Below, one piece after another: positions 1 through 6,419 of a DNA stretch of 9,260 bases. This DNA is from JBHHZI01 sp046757965 (lineage in GTDB: Bacteria; Acidobacteriota; Polarisedimenticolia; SMYD01). The notes beneath the pieces are model-generated. The model was not told the DNA's origin. It was given only the letters and a program-made list of their open reading frames with translations, and searched no databases. The translations under genes and the position numbers were made by a program. The DNA is taken from assembly GCA_046757965.1 (NCBI GenBank), contig JBHHZI010000128.1, forward strand, positions 1-9,260, written 5' to 3'. Position 1 is the first letter of the stretch. The number at the start of each line of letters is the position of its first letter.

Positions 1-709
1 GGGCGGTCGCCGTGATCTTGCGGGCTTCCTTGTCGCCCTCGGCGCGGTACTGGGCGGCGATGCGGCGGCGCTCTTCGCGCATCCGCTCGAACACGCTCAC
101 ACGGTTCTGCGTCGGAAAACTCAGCCGCGCAATCTGAAAATCGACGATCTCGATGCCATACGCCCGGCGGGCCGCTTCCCGGCAGCGACGCCCGATGTCC
201 TGGACGATGTCCGGCCACTGCCATTGATCGCGATCCGTCGTCACCAGCGCGGCGAACTCGTGATTCCCCAGCGCCACCCCGAGTTCGGCTGCCACGAGGT
301 CCGCCAGTCGGATCTCCGCCCGCGGTAGGTCGCGGACTGTCTCGAGGAATCGCGACAAGCCGTGCTCGTCCGGCGCGATGCGCCACACCGTATACGTTCC
401 CACCAGCACGTTCTTCTTGTCGAGGGTTAAGAACTCCTCGTATCGCCGCTGTGCCGCCGGCGTCTCGAACATCTGAAGTCGATTGTCGAAGCGAATGACG
501 GATTGAAACGGACCCGGCCATTTGAACTTCAGACCGGGCTCGAGAATGCTCCGCACCGGCTGTCCGAACTGCGTCACGACGGCGAACTCGGTCTGGTCCA
601 CCTGGAACACGGCGGTGACCATGAAGAAGACGATGAGCAGGAACGCGATATCCGCCATCGACGCCGTCGGGATGTAAGCCTGGATGTCTCGGCTCTTGTG
701 AATCGCCAC
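1..709 (-). CDS. ExbD-type N-terminal membrane segment fused in frame to an HflC-like SPFH/Band 7 protein (partial, 3' end outside window)
   Basis: Translated by hand from a GTG at 709; 236 codons without a stop, continuing past base 1. Residues 1-38 read as an ExbD/TolR start: leader with IPTASMADIAF, then one helix of about residues 18-35 (AFLLIVFFMVTAVF) with Asp20, the position of the proton-pathway aspartate of ExbD/TolR. From about residue 36 it reads as HflC: VDQTEFAVVTQFGQPV, EPGLKFKWP, SVIRFDNRLQMFE, FLTLDKKNVLV, RRAYGIEIVDFQIARLSFP, then the start of the HflC helical region (RMREERRRIAAQYRAEGDKEA). The ExbD periplasmic domain is absent. HflC proteins are usually around 300 residues, so perhaps 70-100 remain beyond the edge. 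HflC normally pairs with HflK and restrains the FtsH protease; no HflK or FtsH is in view. The gene starts 12 nt after the exbB stop and has its own ribosome binding site, so translation in this frame is likely. Both halves are recognised by motif, not by database search. Assembly chimera is the main alternative. Confidence 0.85.
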   Translation of the reverse strand, partial: MAIHKSRDIQAYIPTASMADIAFLLIVFFMVTAVFQVDQTEFAVVTQFGQPVRSILEPGLKFKWPGPFQSVIRFDNRLQMFETPAAQRRYEEFLTLDKKNVLVGTYTVWRIAPDEHGLSRFLETVRDLPRAEIRLADLVAAELGVALGNHEFAALVTTDRDQWQWPDIVQDIGRRCREAARRAYGIEIVDFQIARLSFPTQNRVSVFERMREERRRIAAQYRAEGDKEARKITATA

Positions 710-716
710 CGTCGAA

Positions 717-720
717 CTCC
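717..720 (-). promoter_or_regulatory. Ribosome binding site for the ExbD-HflC fusion gene
   Basis: GGAG on the minus strand, 7 nt before GTG at 709 and just after the exbB stop (724-722). It supports GTG as the start and places the ExbD-like leader within the translated protein. No in-frame ATG lies upstream of the ExbD-like motif. Confidence 0.6.
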
Positions 721-721
721 G

Positions 722-1465
722 TCAGGCGGACGGTGACGGGGAGGGTGCCGGGGCGCCCGGCGTGCCGCCGGCCTGCGCCTTCTTCCGGGCGGCAAGCGCC
801 TTGGCGCGTAGCCGGGCCCGGCCGGTTTCCATCTCCGCGAACGTCTCCAGGAGAATGTTGGCTGAGGTCTCCATCTCACGCACCGCGTTGGCAATGCGGC
901 TGGAGTAGAAATTGTAGAAGGGCAGTGTGATGACCGCGACGATGAGCCCGCCGGCTGTCGTGATCAGGGCGACCGAGATGCCCTTGGCCACCAGACCGGG
1001 ATTGTTGAGCCCCTGGGTGGCGATGGTGTCAAACGACTGGATCATGCCGACCACCGTCCCGAGGAAGCCGATGATCGGAGCGATGTTCGAGGCAGATGCC
1101 AGCACGGCCAGGCCGCGTTCGAGTCGGGCGAGCTCGTGCAGCGCCGAGTTCTCGATGGTCTTCTCGATCTCCTCTCGCGGGGCGCCGTGCTTGAGAATGC
1201 CGGCCTTGAGAATGGCCGCCACCGGGCCCTTGAACTTCTCGCACGCCTCGATGGCCTCCCTGAGGTTGCGCTTCAGGAGCGCGCGGCGCACGGCGGCGAC
1301 GAGCTGATTGGTATTGACGCGGGACTTGAAGAGGATGACGTAGGCCCGCTCCATGATGAACGCGATGGAAACGATGGAGATCGCCAGGAGCGGGTACATG
1401 ACCCAGCCCCCGTCGCGAAAGTACTTGAGTAGGGTCGCCCCAAAGAAGCCCGCTTGCAGCACCAT
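722..1465 (-). CDS. exbB: MotA/TolQ/ExbB-family proton channel subunit
   Basis: 247 aa inner-membrane protein. ExbB/TolQ proteins form a pentamer around the ExbD/TolR helix and use proton flow to drive periplasmic work. Three membrane segments are visible: about residues 20-46 (GWVMYPLLAISIVSIAF), 119-146 (with IAPIIGFLGTVVGMIQSFD) and 162-188 (GISVALITTAGGLIVAVI), with the long cytoplasmic loop between the first two. Thr137 in GTVVG and Thr169/Thr170 match conserved channel threonines. The third-helix position that is Glu176 in E. coli ExbB is Val165 here, by eye alignment. The C-terminus (about 215-247) is a basic then Ala/Pro/Ser-rich tail. The frame stays open to an ATG at 1519, but the ATG at 1465 has a strong ribosome binding site 8 nt upstream and gives the usual length. 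The next gene, 12 nt on, carries an ExbD-type helix, so the two should form one channel unit. ExbB, TolQ and gliding or polysaccharide motor roles cannot be separated here. Confidence 0.92.
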   Translation of the reverse strand: MVLQAGFFGATLLKYFRDGGWVMYPLLAISIVSIAFIMERAYVILFKSRVNTNQLVAAVRRALLKRNLREAIEACEKFKGPVAAILKAGILKHGAPREEIEKTIENSALHELARLERGLAVLASASNIAPIIGFLGTVVGMIQSFDTIATQGLNNPGLVAKGISVALITTAGGLIVAVITLPFYNFYSSRIANAVREMETSANILLETFAEMETGRARLRAKALAARKKAQAGGTPGAPAPSPSPSA

Positions 1466-1473
1466 GGCCTGAT

Positions 1474-1480
1474 CTCCTCC
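1474..1480 (-). promoter_or_regulatory. Ribosome binding site that fixes the exbB start
   Basis: GGAGGAG on the minus strand, 8 nt before the ATG at 1465. It favours this start over the in-frame ATG at 1519, which would add 18 residues of no membrane or family character. Confidence 0.75.
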
Positions 1481-1567
1481 CGGCTCTGTCTCGGTTCCGG
1501 GGCGTTCACCCCACGTCACGAACGGTCAGACCGCTCTCGCATCACGCGCGGATCGTACTCACGCCCC

Positions 1568-1581
1568 TTGATATCGGTCAA
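1568..1581. promoter_or_regulatory. FNR/FixK/CRP-family-like palindrome upstream of exbB
   Basis: TTGATATCGGTCAA fits the TTGAY-N4-RTCAA pattern of FNR, Anr/Dnr and FixK sites. The symmetry extends by 2 bp on each side to CCTTGA-N6-TCAAGG (1566-1583). Its centre is about 110 nt upstream of the exbB ATG. No well-matched -10 element stands at the spacing expected for class II activation, so this is a sequence match only. The same repeat could form a short RNA hairpin. Confidence 0.35.
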
Positions 1582-1688
1582 GGAGCGCGAACTCTGGCTG
1601 CTGAGATCCCTCAGCACAGGCCACCCGCCCGGACGGCCCTCCAGGTCCGCTCATTGACACGCTGACGGTCTGCCGTACGGCGACAACC

Positions 1689-1718
1689 GCTATAGATCGC
1701 TCAAATCAGGCATGTTAG
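1689..1718 (-). promoter_or_regulatory. Weak sigma70-like promoter candidate for exbB
   Basis: On the minus strand, CTAACA (1718-1713) and TATAGC (1694-1689) are separated by 18 nt, each matching 4 of 6 consensus positions. It lies in the most AT-rich part of the gap. If used, transcription would start near 1682 and the FNR-like palindrome would fall inside a 5' leader of about 215 nt. Matches of this quality occur by chance. Confidence 0.2.
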
Positions 1719-1737
1719 ACGGGGGGCTGGACAGGTG

Positions 1738-2529
1738 TCAAGACGCCGGGCCCCGTCGGGGCGTGGTTGCGGCGCGACCTGGGCGCTCATCGGCGACGAT
1801 CTTGCCGTCGAGCATGCGGATGGTGCGGCGGGCGTGCCGGGCCACATCCGGCTCATGGGTCACCAGGACGATGGTGTTCCCGGCGGCATTGAGCTCGATG
1901 AACAGCGCCAGGATCTCGTCGCTGGTCTTGCTGTCGAGATTGCCGGTCGGCTCGTCCGCCAGCAGGATCGACGGCTCGTTGACCAGGGCCCGGGCCACCG
2001 CCACGCGCTGCCGCTGGCCTCCGGAGAGCTCGCTGGGACGATGGTCCATGCGGTCGGCGAGCTGGACCCGGGCCAGCGCCGCCGCCGCCAGGCGCCGCCG
2101 CTCCCGCCGGGAGATGCCGGCATAGACCAGCGGCAGCTCGACGTTGTGGAGCGCGGAGGTGCGGGGCAGGAGATTGAAGGTCTGGAAGATGAACCCGATC
2201 TCCTTGTTGCGCAGGTCGGCAAGCTGATTCTCGTCCATCGTGCTGACCTCCTGGCCGTCGAGCTGGTACGAGCCGCTCGTCGGGGTGTCCAGGCAGCCGA
2301 TGAGATTCATCAGGGTCGACTTGCCGGAACCGGACGGGCCCATGATGGCGACGAATTCGCCCCGATGCATCGCGACGTCGACGCCATCGAGGGCCCGCAC
2401 CTGCTGCTGGCCCATCATGTAGATCTTGCGCAGGTCGGACACCGCGATGAGAGTGTTGGCAGGCGCGTCTCGCGGCACGGTCCCGGGTGTCCTTGCCACT
2501 GGATCGGCCTGTCTGCTCACGGGTGCCAT
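1738..2529 (-). CDS. ABC transporter ATP-binding protein, MacB/LolD type
   Basis: 263 aa cytoplasmic ATPase. Visible in order: Walker A GPSGSGKST (64-72), Q-loop Gln116 in IGFIFQTFNLLPRTSA, signature LSGGQRQRVAVARAL (168-182), Walker B SILLADEPTGNLDSKT (187-202) and H-loop His225 in VTHE. The MacB/LolD group is shown by GEFVAIMGPSGSGKSTLMN, NLIGCLDTPTSGSY and LPLVYAGIS. Such ATPases drive mechanotransmission permeases (MacB, LolCE) that export or extract substrates from the periplasmic face rather than pump across the inner membrane. The N-terminal 25 residues precede the domain and are probably disordered. ATG at 2529 lies 8 nt after the YIP1 stop; its ribosome binding site is weak, so it may depend on translational coupling. 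No permease gene follows: the next gene is exbB after a 272-nt gap. The TolC gene two genes upstream suggests an efflux role. Confidence 0.92.
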   Translation of the reverse strand: MAPVSRQADPVARTPGTVPRDAPANTLIAVSDLRKIYMMGQQQVRALDGVDVAMHRGEFVAIMGPSGSGKSTLMNLIGCLDTPTSGSYQLDGQEVSTMDENQLADLRNKEIGFIFQTFNLLPRTSALHNVELPLVYAGISRRERRRLAAAALARVQLADRMDHRPSELSGGQRQRVAVARALVNEPSILLADEPTGNLDSKTSDEILALFIELNAAGNTIVLVTHEPDVARHARRTIRMLDGKIVADERPGRAATTPRRGPAS

Positions 2530-2537
2530 CTCATGCG

Positions 2538-3359
2538 TCAACTGTTGAGCGCCGCCAGGCCGACCGACAGGATGAGCCAGACCGCCCACAGGACACCGAC
2601 CAGAAAGACGGCGGCCCCGCGGGACAGGCGCCCCGATTCCGACAGCCCGATGCCGAGCACACCGAGCCCCCAGAGTGTGAACGGCTGGATCTGGCTCGCC
2701 AGGGCGAACATGGGAGTCGTTGAGCTCGACGGCGACATGAATGCCGCCGGATTGGTCACCAGCACCATGGCGAGAAGATCCGGGCGCACCGGTGTGCCCC
2801 GGGCCACCACCACCGCATAGAGCACCCCGACGTGAAGAAGCGGGATCATCCAGGCGTAGGTCAGCACCGAGAGGGTCCGCCCGTATGTTGTCTTGCCCCC
2901 GACAGCGTTGACACCGACCCAGCAGACCAGGGCGACGACGAACAGCCCCACCACCCACAGGCCGAGCCAGACACTGCCCGCGATCGCGGCCGCCACCGCC
3001 TCGGGGTGGTCCTTCACCGCCTGTATCTGCTGCTCGAGCTGCGCCGGGGAGGCACTGGAGTGCGCCGCCTGTGCCTCGAACATGCCGACCAGATCGTAGT
3101 GGGGCATGAGGAGCACGCTCACCAGCAGGCTGCCACCCAGCACCACCACCATCGGAACGAGCCAGTCGGGCGCTTTCCCGATGTCGCGACATGTCGTGAT
3201 CGGCGAGAAGAACACACCGATCAGGCGCGCGAACGATCGCGCAAGACGGCCGCCGAAGCCAAGACGGGTCACGGCCTCGGACGGGTTCTCACCGGTCGTC
3301 GGCGACCCACCGTCGAGGGTCGCGGCAACTTTCCCGTCGACTGTCACCTTTGATTCCAT
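2538..3359 (-). CDS. YIP1-family integral membrane protein
   Basis: 273 aa. A soluble N-terminus (1-40) is followed by the YIP1-like entry RLARSFARLIGVFFSPITTCRDI (written here as about residues 39-60, an amphipathic segment before FFSP). About five membrane segments follow, near 66-85, 122-150, 163-186, 218-239 and 248-271. A hydrophilic stretch at about 95-120, rich in Ala, Gln and Glu, lies between the first two. Residues 204-216 (PAAFMSPSSSTT) form a Ser-rich linker. Bacterial YIP1 proteins have no firmly established biochemical role. Start ATG 3359 has a strong GGAGG (3370-3366) 6 nt upstream. It is 199 nt from the tolC stop and 8 nt before the MacB-type ATPase, which makes functional linkage with that ATPase likely. 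I see no clear terminator or reading frame of interest in the 199-nt gap. Confidence 0.75.
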   Translation of the reverse strand: MESKVTVDGKVAATLDGGSPTTGENPSEAVTRLGFGGRLARSFARLIGVFFSPITTCRDIGKAPDWLVPMVVVLGGSLLVSVLLMPHYDLVGMFEAQAAHSSASPAQLEQQIQAVKDHPEAVAAAIAGSVWLGLWVVGLFVVALVCWVGVNAVGGKTTYGRTLSVLTYAWMIPLLHVGVLYAVVVARGTPVRPDLLAMVLVTNPAAFMSPSSSTTPMFALASQIQPFTLWGLGVLGIGLSESGRLSRGAAVFLVGVLWAVWLILSVGLAALNS

Positions 3360-3558
3360 CCTTCACCTCCCTGCCGGGAAACAGGCCGGCGGCACCTGCC
3401 GTGGGGATCTCCTCCCGGGAAGAGCGGCTCGGTCACCGCCGGGGACATCCCCCAGGATCCTACGCCTGTGGCTGGTGAGGGTTTCGCGCCGCCCGCCGGC
3501 GAGATGGGGAGGGAGACTTCCGCCTTCCAGCTCGACCGGCAGCCCGCGGCACCGCCCA

Positions 3559-5238
3559 TCACTCCGCATCCAGATCCTCGTCGTCACCCACATACATGAG
3601 GTCCGTGTAGTGAACACCCCGGGCGGACGTCAATGTGCCCTTGGCCGCCTCCAGGTCCGCCAGGGCCTTGTTGTAATCGACCAGCGCCGCGATGACCTGG
3701 CTCTCCGCGCGAGTCAGGTCGTCCTGGAAGAGGAAGAGGTCGAAGGTCGTGGTCATGCCGTTCTCGTAGCGCTTGTTCTCGGCTTCGAGCCGCTCGCGCT
3801 GCAGACCGACGTTGACCCGCGCCGCCTTGACACGCTCGACGGCGTTGTCCACCGCCCGGGCCCGGTTGCGCACCTCGATGACCGCAGCCAGATCCTGTGA
3901 CTCGAACACCTGCCGCCGCTGCACCTGCCTGAGGCGGGCCTCGAGATAATTCGAGCGAGCCACCTTGTTGCCGATCGGGATCTGGAGATTGAGAGATAAC
4001 TGCCAGCTATCGAAGTTCTCCTGATAGATCTGGCGGAGGGCATCGAACTGGTTATCGTCCACCGCCGCCAGCAAGAACGGCATGTTCGGGTCACCGAACG
4101 TCAGCGCGGCGTTGTCGCCGGCGATGCCGGCCCGCTTGTACTGGGCGCGCAGCGCCAGATCCCAGCGCGTCTGATCCTTCGCCTGGGCCACCAGATCCTC
4201 GTCGTTGGCGATGAGAAAGCGGGTCTGCTCCAGATCGGGACGGTTCTCGTAGGAGATCTTGATCGCCGCATCGACATCCACCTTCATGTTCTCGTCGAAC
4301 GGCAGGTCGTCCACCGGGTTGATCGGCAACACCCACAGCGGTGAGGTCCGCGGCTGGTTGATGTAGAGCAGCAGGGCATCCTGGGCGTTCTCCAGCGCGT
4401 TCTCCGCCAGCAAGACGTCCTGGCGGCGGCTGGCGACCTCGGCGTCCGCCGTGGTCACATCGATGGGCGCCATGGTGCCCACCTCGACGCGGATCTTGTT
4501 CTGACTCAGGGTTTCCTCCGACAGCTTCAGGGAGTGCTGCTTCACCGCCAGATCCTCGAGTGCGAACTTGAGGTCCCAGTACGCCTTCTCGACCCCCTGG
4601 ATGGTGTCGATGACCGTCTGGCGGAACTGGCTCTCGGACACCTGGACGTTGCGCTTCGCCACCCGGATACCGGTGGTGTTGACGTCGTAGCCGAAGTTGC
4701 GCAGCAGCGACTGGTCGTAGGTGAAGGTGATGTCGGAGTTGTAGATCGGGTTGACGATGAACCGGGGGTCATCGGTAGCGAAGCGGCTGGATGTCCAGGC
4801 CACGTTGAGCGTGCCGCCGATGCTGTAGGTGTCGTTGAAGCTGACCTGGCCGACGTTGATGAGGTCGGCGCGCGCCGCGTTGGACTGTGAGAACGGGTCC
4901 AGGGACAGGCTGGTGTTGTCCTGGTGCTGCGCCAGCACACCAATGGACGGGTCGAACACCCCCCGGGCGCCGAGCACCCGGTTGTCCGACACGCGCGGTT
5001 CGTAGCGCTGGACCGCAATGTCCAGGCTGTGCTCCATCGCCAGGGCCAGGACCTCGCGCAGGGTCAGAGGAATTCTCTCGGATTGTGGTTCGCCCGGTTC
5101 CATGGTCATCGGAACGTTCTCGGTCTCGTCCTGGGCCAGGACCGGCCCCGGCAGGGCGGAAACAGTGAGCCCGACCCCCAGAAGGAAGACCAGGCCTGTC
5201 AGTGGACGGCACGTGTGGCTCATCGGTCGGCACCTCAT
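3559..5238 (-). CDS. TolC-family outer membrane efflux protein
   Basis: 559 aa, longer than typical TolC-type proteins (about 450-500). The N-terminus is a Sec signal peptide: a basic start, the hydrophobic stretch LTGLVFLLGVGLTVSALPG, then a likely cut after VLA (residue 35) before QDETEN. The mature protein opens with IPLTLREVLALAMEHSLDIAV, the usual first helix of the outer-membrane efflux fold. Long alpha-helical stretches follow, including VEVGTMAPIDVTTADAEVA and its second-repeat counterpart KRYENGMTTTFDLFLFQDDL. Strand-rich membrane parts lie in between (TLNVAWTSSRF; WQLSLNLQIPIGN). The C-terminus is acidic (GDDEDLDAE). Such trimers form the exit duct of tripartite pumps or type I secretion. 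Start: ATG 5238 has an AGGTGA-like site; ATG 5223, five codons in, is also possible and leaves the signal peptide intact. No HlyD/MacA-type adaptor is next to it. Confidence 0.93.
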   Translation of the reverse strand: MRCRPMSHTCRPLTGLVFLLGVGLTVSALPGPVLAQDETENVPMTMEPGEPQSERIPLTLREVLALAMEHSLDIAVQRYEPRVSDNRVLGARGVFDPSIGVLAQHQDNTSLSLDPFSQSNAARADLINVGQVSFNDTYSIGGTLNVAWTSSRFATDDPRFIVNPIYNSDITFTYDQSLLRNFGYDVNTTGIRVAKRNVQVSESQFRQTVIDTIQGVEKAYWDLKFALEDLAVKQHSLKLSEETLSQNKIRVEVGTMAPIDVTTADAEVASRRQDVLLAENALENAQDALLLYINQPRTSPLWVLPINPVDDLPFDENMKVDVDAAIKISYENRPDLEQTRFLIANDEDLVAQAKDQTRWDLALRAQYKRAGIAGDNAALTFGDPNMPFLLAAVDDNQFDALRQIYQENFDSWQLSLNLQIPIGNKVARSNYLEARLRQVQRRQVFESQDLAAVIEVRNRARAVDNAVERVKAARVNVGLQRERLEAENKRYENGMTTTFDLFLFQDDLTRAESQVIAALVDYNKALADLEAAKGTLTSARGVHYTDLMYVGDDEDLDAE

Positions 5239-5294
5239 CGACTCTCACCTCTGGGTTGACGCATGCTGCGACCCGGGCAGCACACGGGTATACG

Positions 5295-5327
5295 CCCCGC
5301 GCACGGAATATGTTTCATGGCGCGGGG
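5295..5327 (-). terminator. GC-rich hairpin directly after the OppF-like stop codon
   Basis: Perfect 8-bp arms CCCCGCGC (5295-5302) and GCGCGGGG (5320-5327) enclose a 17-nt AT-richer loop, which could add three more pairs (GAA/TTC). The arm begins at the base after the TGA stop of the OppF-like gene. No U-run follows on the minus strand, so it is not a classical intrinsic terminator. It may instead protect the 3' end of the upstream message or attenuate read-through into tolC. Confidence 0.4.
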
Positions 5328-6419
5328 TCAGGGCGCGTCCGCCTCCGCCGCCGGCAGGCGCGGGCCGTCGGCGGTCTGCTCGATGCGATGGCAGGACGCC
5401 TGGTGACCGGGCGAGTACGCCAGCAGTGCCGGTGCCGTGGTCCGGCAGAGCTCGGTGGCCAGCGGGCAGCGGGGATGAAAGGCACAGCCCGACACCGGGG
5501 CCTCTGCGCGGGGCGGGTCGCCTGCCAGAGGGTTGCGCCGGCTGCGCTCGGCCGGTTCGGTCACCGGCACCGATTCCATCAGCGCCCGGGTGTAGGGGTG
5601 GAGGGGGGCGGCGTAGAGACCGGCCGCACCGGCCACCTCGACGATCTTGCCCCGGTACATGACGGCGACCCGGTCGCACATGTGCTCGACGACCGACAGG
5701 TCATGGGCGATGAGCAGGTACGCCAGCCCCAGACGCTCCTGGAGGTCGGCGAGCAGGTTGAGCACCTGCGCCTGCACCGAGACATCCAGGGCGGAGACCG
5801 GCTCATCCGCCACGATCAGCCGGGGCGCCAGGGCCAGGGCCCGGGCGATCCCGATGCGCTGGCGCTGGCCGCCGGAGAACTGGTGGGGGTAGCGATCGCG
5901 GCAGGCAGGGTCGAGCCCCACCAGGGAGAGCAGCTCGGCCACCCGTTCCCGCCGCGCCGCGCCGCGGGCCAGGCGATGGATCGCCAGCGGCTCGCCGACG
6001 ATGGCGCCGGCGGTCATGCGCGGGTTCAGGGACAGGTACGGATCCTGGAAGATGAACTGCAGGCGGCGCCGGAATCTCCGCAGCCGGCGTCCGCGCAGGG
6101 CCAGGAGATCCTCACCCTCGAACTCGATGGCGCCGGCGGTCGGTTCGATGAGACGGACGATGCAGCGGCCCAGCGTCGTCTTGCCGCTGCCCGACTCGCC
6201 CACCAGGCCCAGCGTCTCCCCGGCCGCCACCTCGAGATCGACACCGTCAACGGCTCGGACCCAGGCGACCGGCCGGCCGAACAGACTCCGCGTCACCGGA
6301 AAGTGGCGAACGAGACCGGTGACCCGCAGCAGCGGACTGCGCGCATGACCCGCTTGCGGGTCCGGGCGGCTCTCGCCCGGTGGCTCGGGCGACCTGGCCG
6401 CGTGTGTGGGATCAGTCAT
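5328..6419 (-). CDS. oppF: Oligopeptide/dipeptide-type ABC importer ATP-binding protein, OppF/DppF-like
   Basis: 363 aa. Visible: Walker A GESGSGKTT (74-82), Q-loop in FIFQDPYLSLNPRM, signature FSGGQRQRIGIARAL (181-195), Walker B LIVADEPVSALD (201-212), H-loop His239 in IAHDLSVV. The Opp/Dpp C-terminal extension follows with HPYTRALM, then a four-cysteine set (C312, C318, C325, C343 within GCAFHPRCPL and ASCHR), a pattern that binds an iron-sulfur cluster in some Opp ATPases. The leader VRHFPV...VRAVDGVDLEV and the DPYLSLNPRM form are typical of OppF rather than OppD. The frame is open to 6722, but ATG 6419 starts within ATGACTGA, overlapping the previous gene by 8 nt, and gives the normal family length. 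This indicates translational coupling and an OppD/OppF heterodimer. The substrate (peptide, nickel or other) cannot be read from the ATPase. Confidence 0.93.
   Translation of the reverse strand: MTDPTHAARSPEPPGESRPDPQAGHARSPLLRVTGLVRHFPVTRSLFGRPVAWVRAVDGVDLEVAAGETLGLVGESGSGKTTLGRCIVRLIEPTAGAIEFEGEDLLALRGRRLRRFRRRLQFIFQDPYLSLNPRMTAGAIVGEPLAIHRLARGAARRERVAELLSLVGLDPACRDRYPHQFSGGQRQRIGIARALALAPRLIVADEPVSALDVSVQAQVLNLLADLQERLGLAYLLIAHDLSVVEHMCDRVAVMYRGKIVEVAGAAGLYAAPLHPYTRALMESVPVTEPAERSRRNPLAGDPPRAEAPVSGCAFHPRCPLATELCRTTAPALLAYSPGHQASCHRIEQTADGPRLPAAEADAP

Larger units (their letters stand above)
1466..1737. other. Intergenic region between the MacB-type ATPase gene and exbB
   Basis: At 272 nt this is the longest gap in the window, and the most likely place for the promoter of the exbB/exbD-hflC pair. 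I see no convincing coding sequence in it. It holds a 14-nt FNR/FixK-like palindrome, a weak promoter-like pair and the exbB ribosome binding site. No hairpin followed by a T-run, as expected of an intrinsic terminator, is visible after the ATPase stop. Confidence 0.6.

Noticed and set aside
1..709. Base-composition break at the ExbD-HflC junction as a sign of foreign origin
   Set aside because: I counted 41 of 236 codons ending in A or T for the hybrid (4 of the first 38), while the first 36 mutase codons have 6. The difference is too small to support transfer or a chimera by composition.
1750..1762. Short hairpin GCCCC-N3-GGGGC near the end of the MacB-type ATPase gene as a terminator
   Set aside because: It lies inside the coding sequence, has only five pairs and no following T-run on the transcribed strand; such palindromes are expected in GC-rich DNA.
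1738..3192. 484-codon open frame that would join the MacB-type ATPase to a 220-residue N-terminal extension
   Set aside because: The extension reads the YIP1 gene in another frame of the same strand, is low-complexity and matches no fold I recognise. ATG 2529 gives a normal ATPase length and follows the YIP1 stop by 8 nt.
3360..3558. Riboswitch, small gene or adaptor remnant in the tolC-YIP1 gap
   Set aside because: I found only an imperfect GGGG/CCCC hairpin near 3453-3470 and the YIP1 ribosome binding site. The open frames across it show no membrane, signal or HlyD-like pattern.
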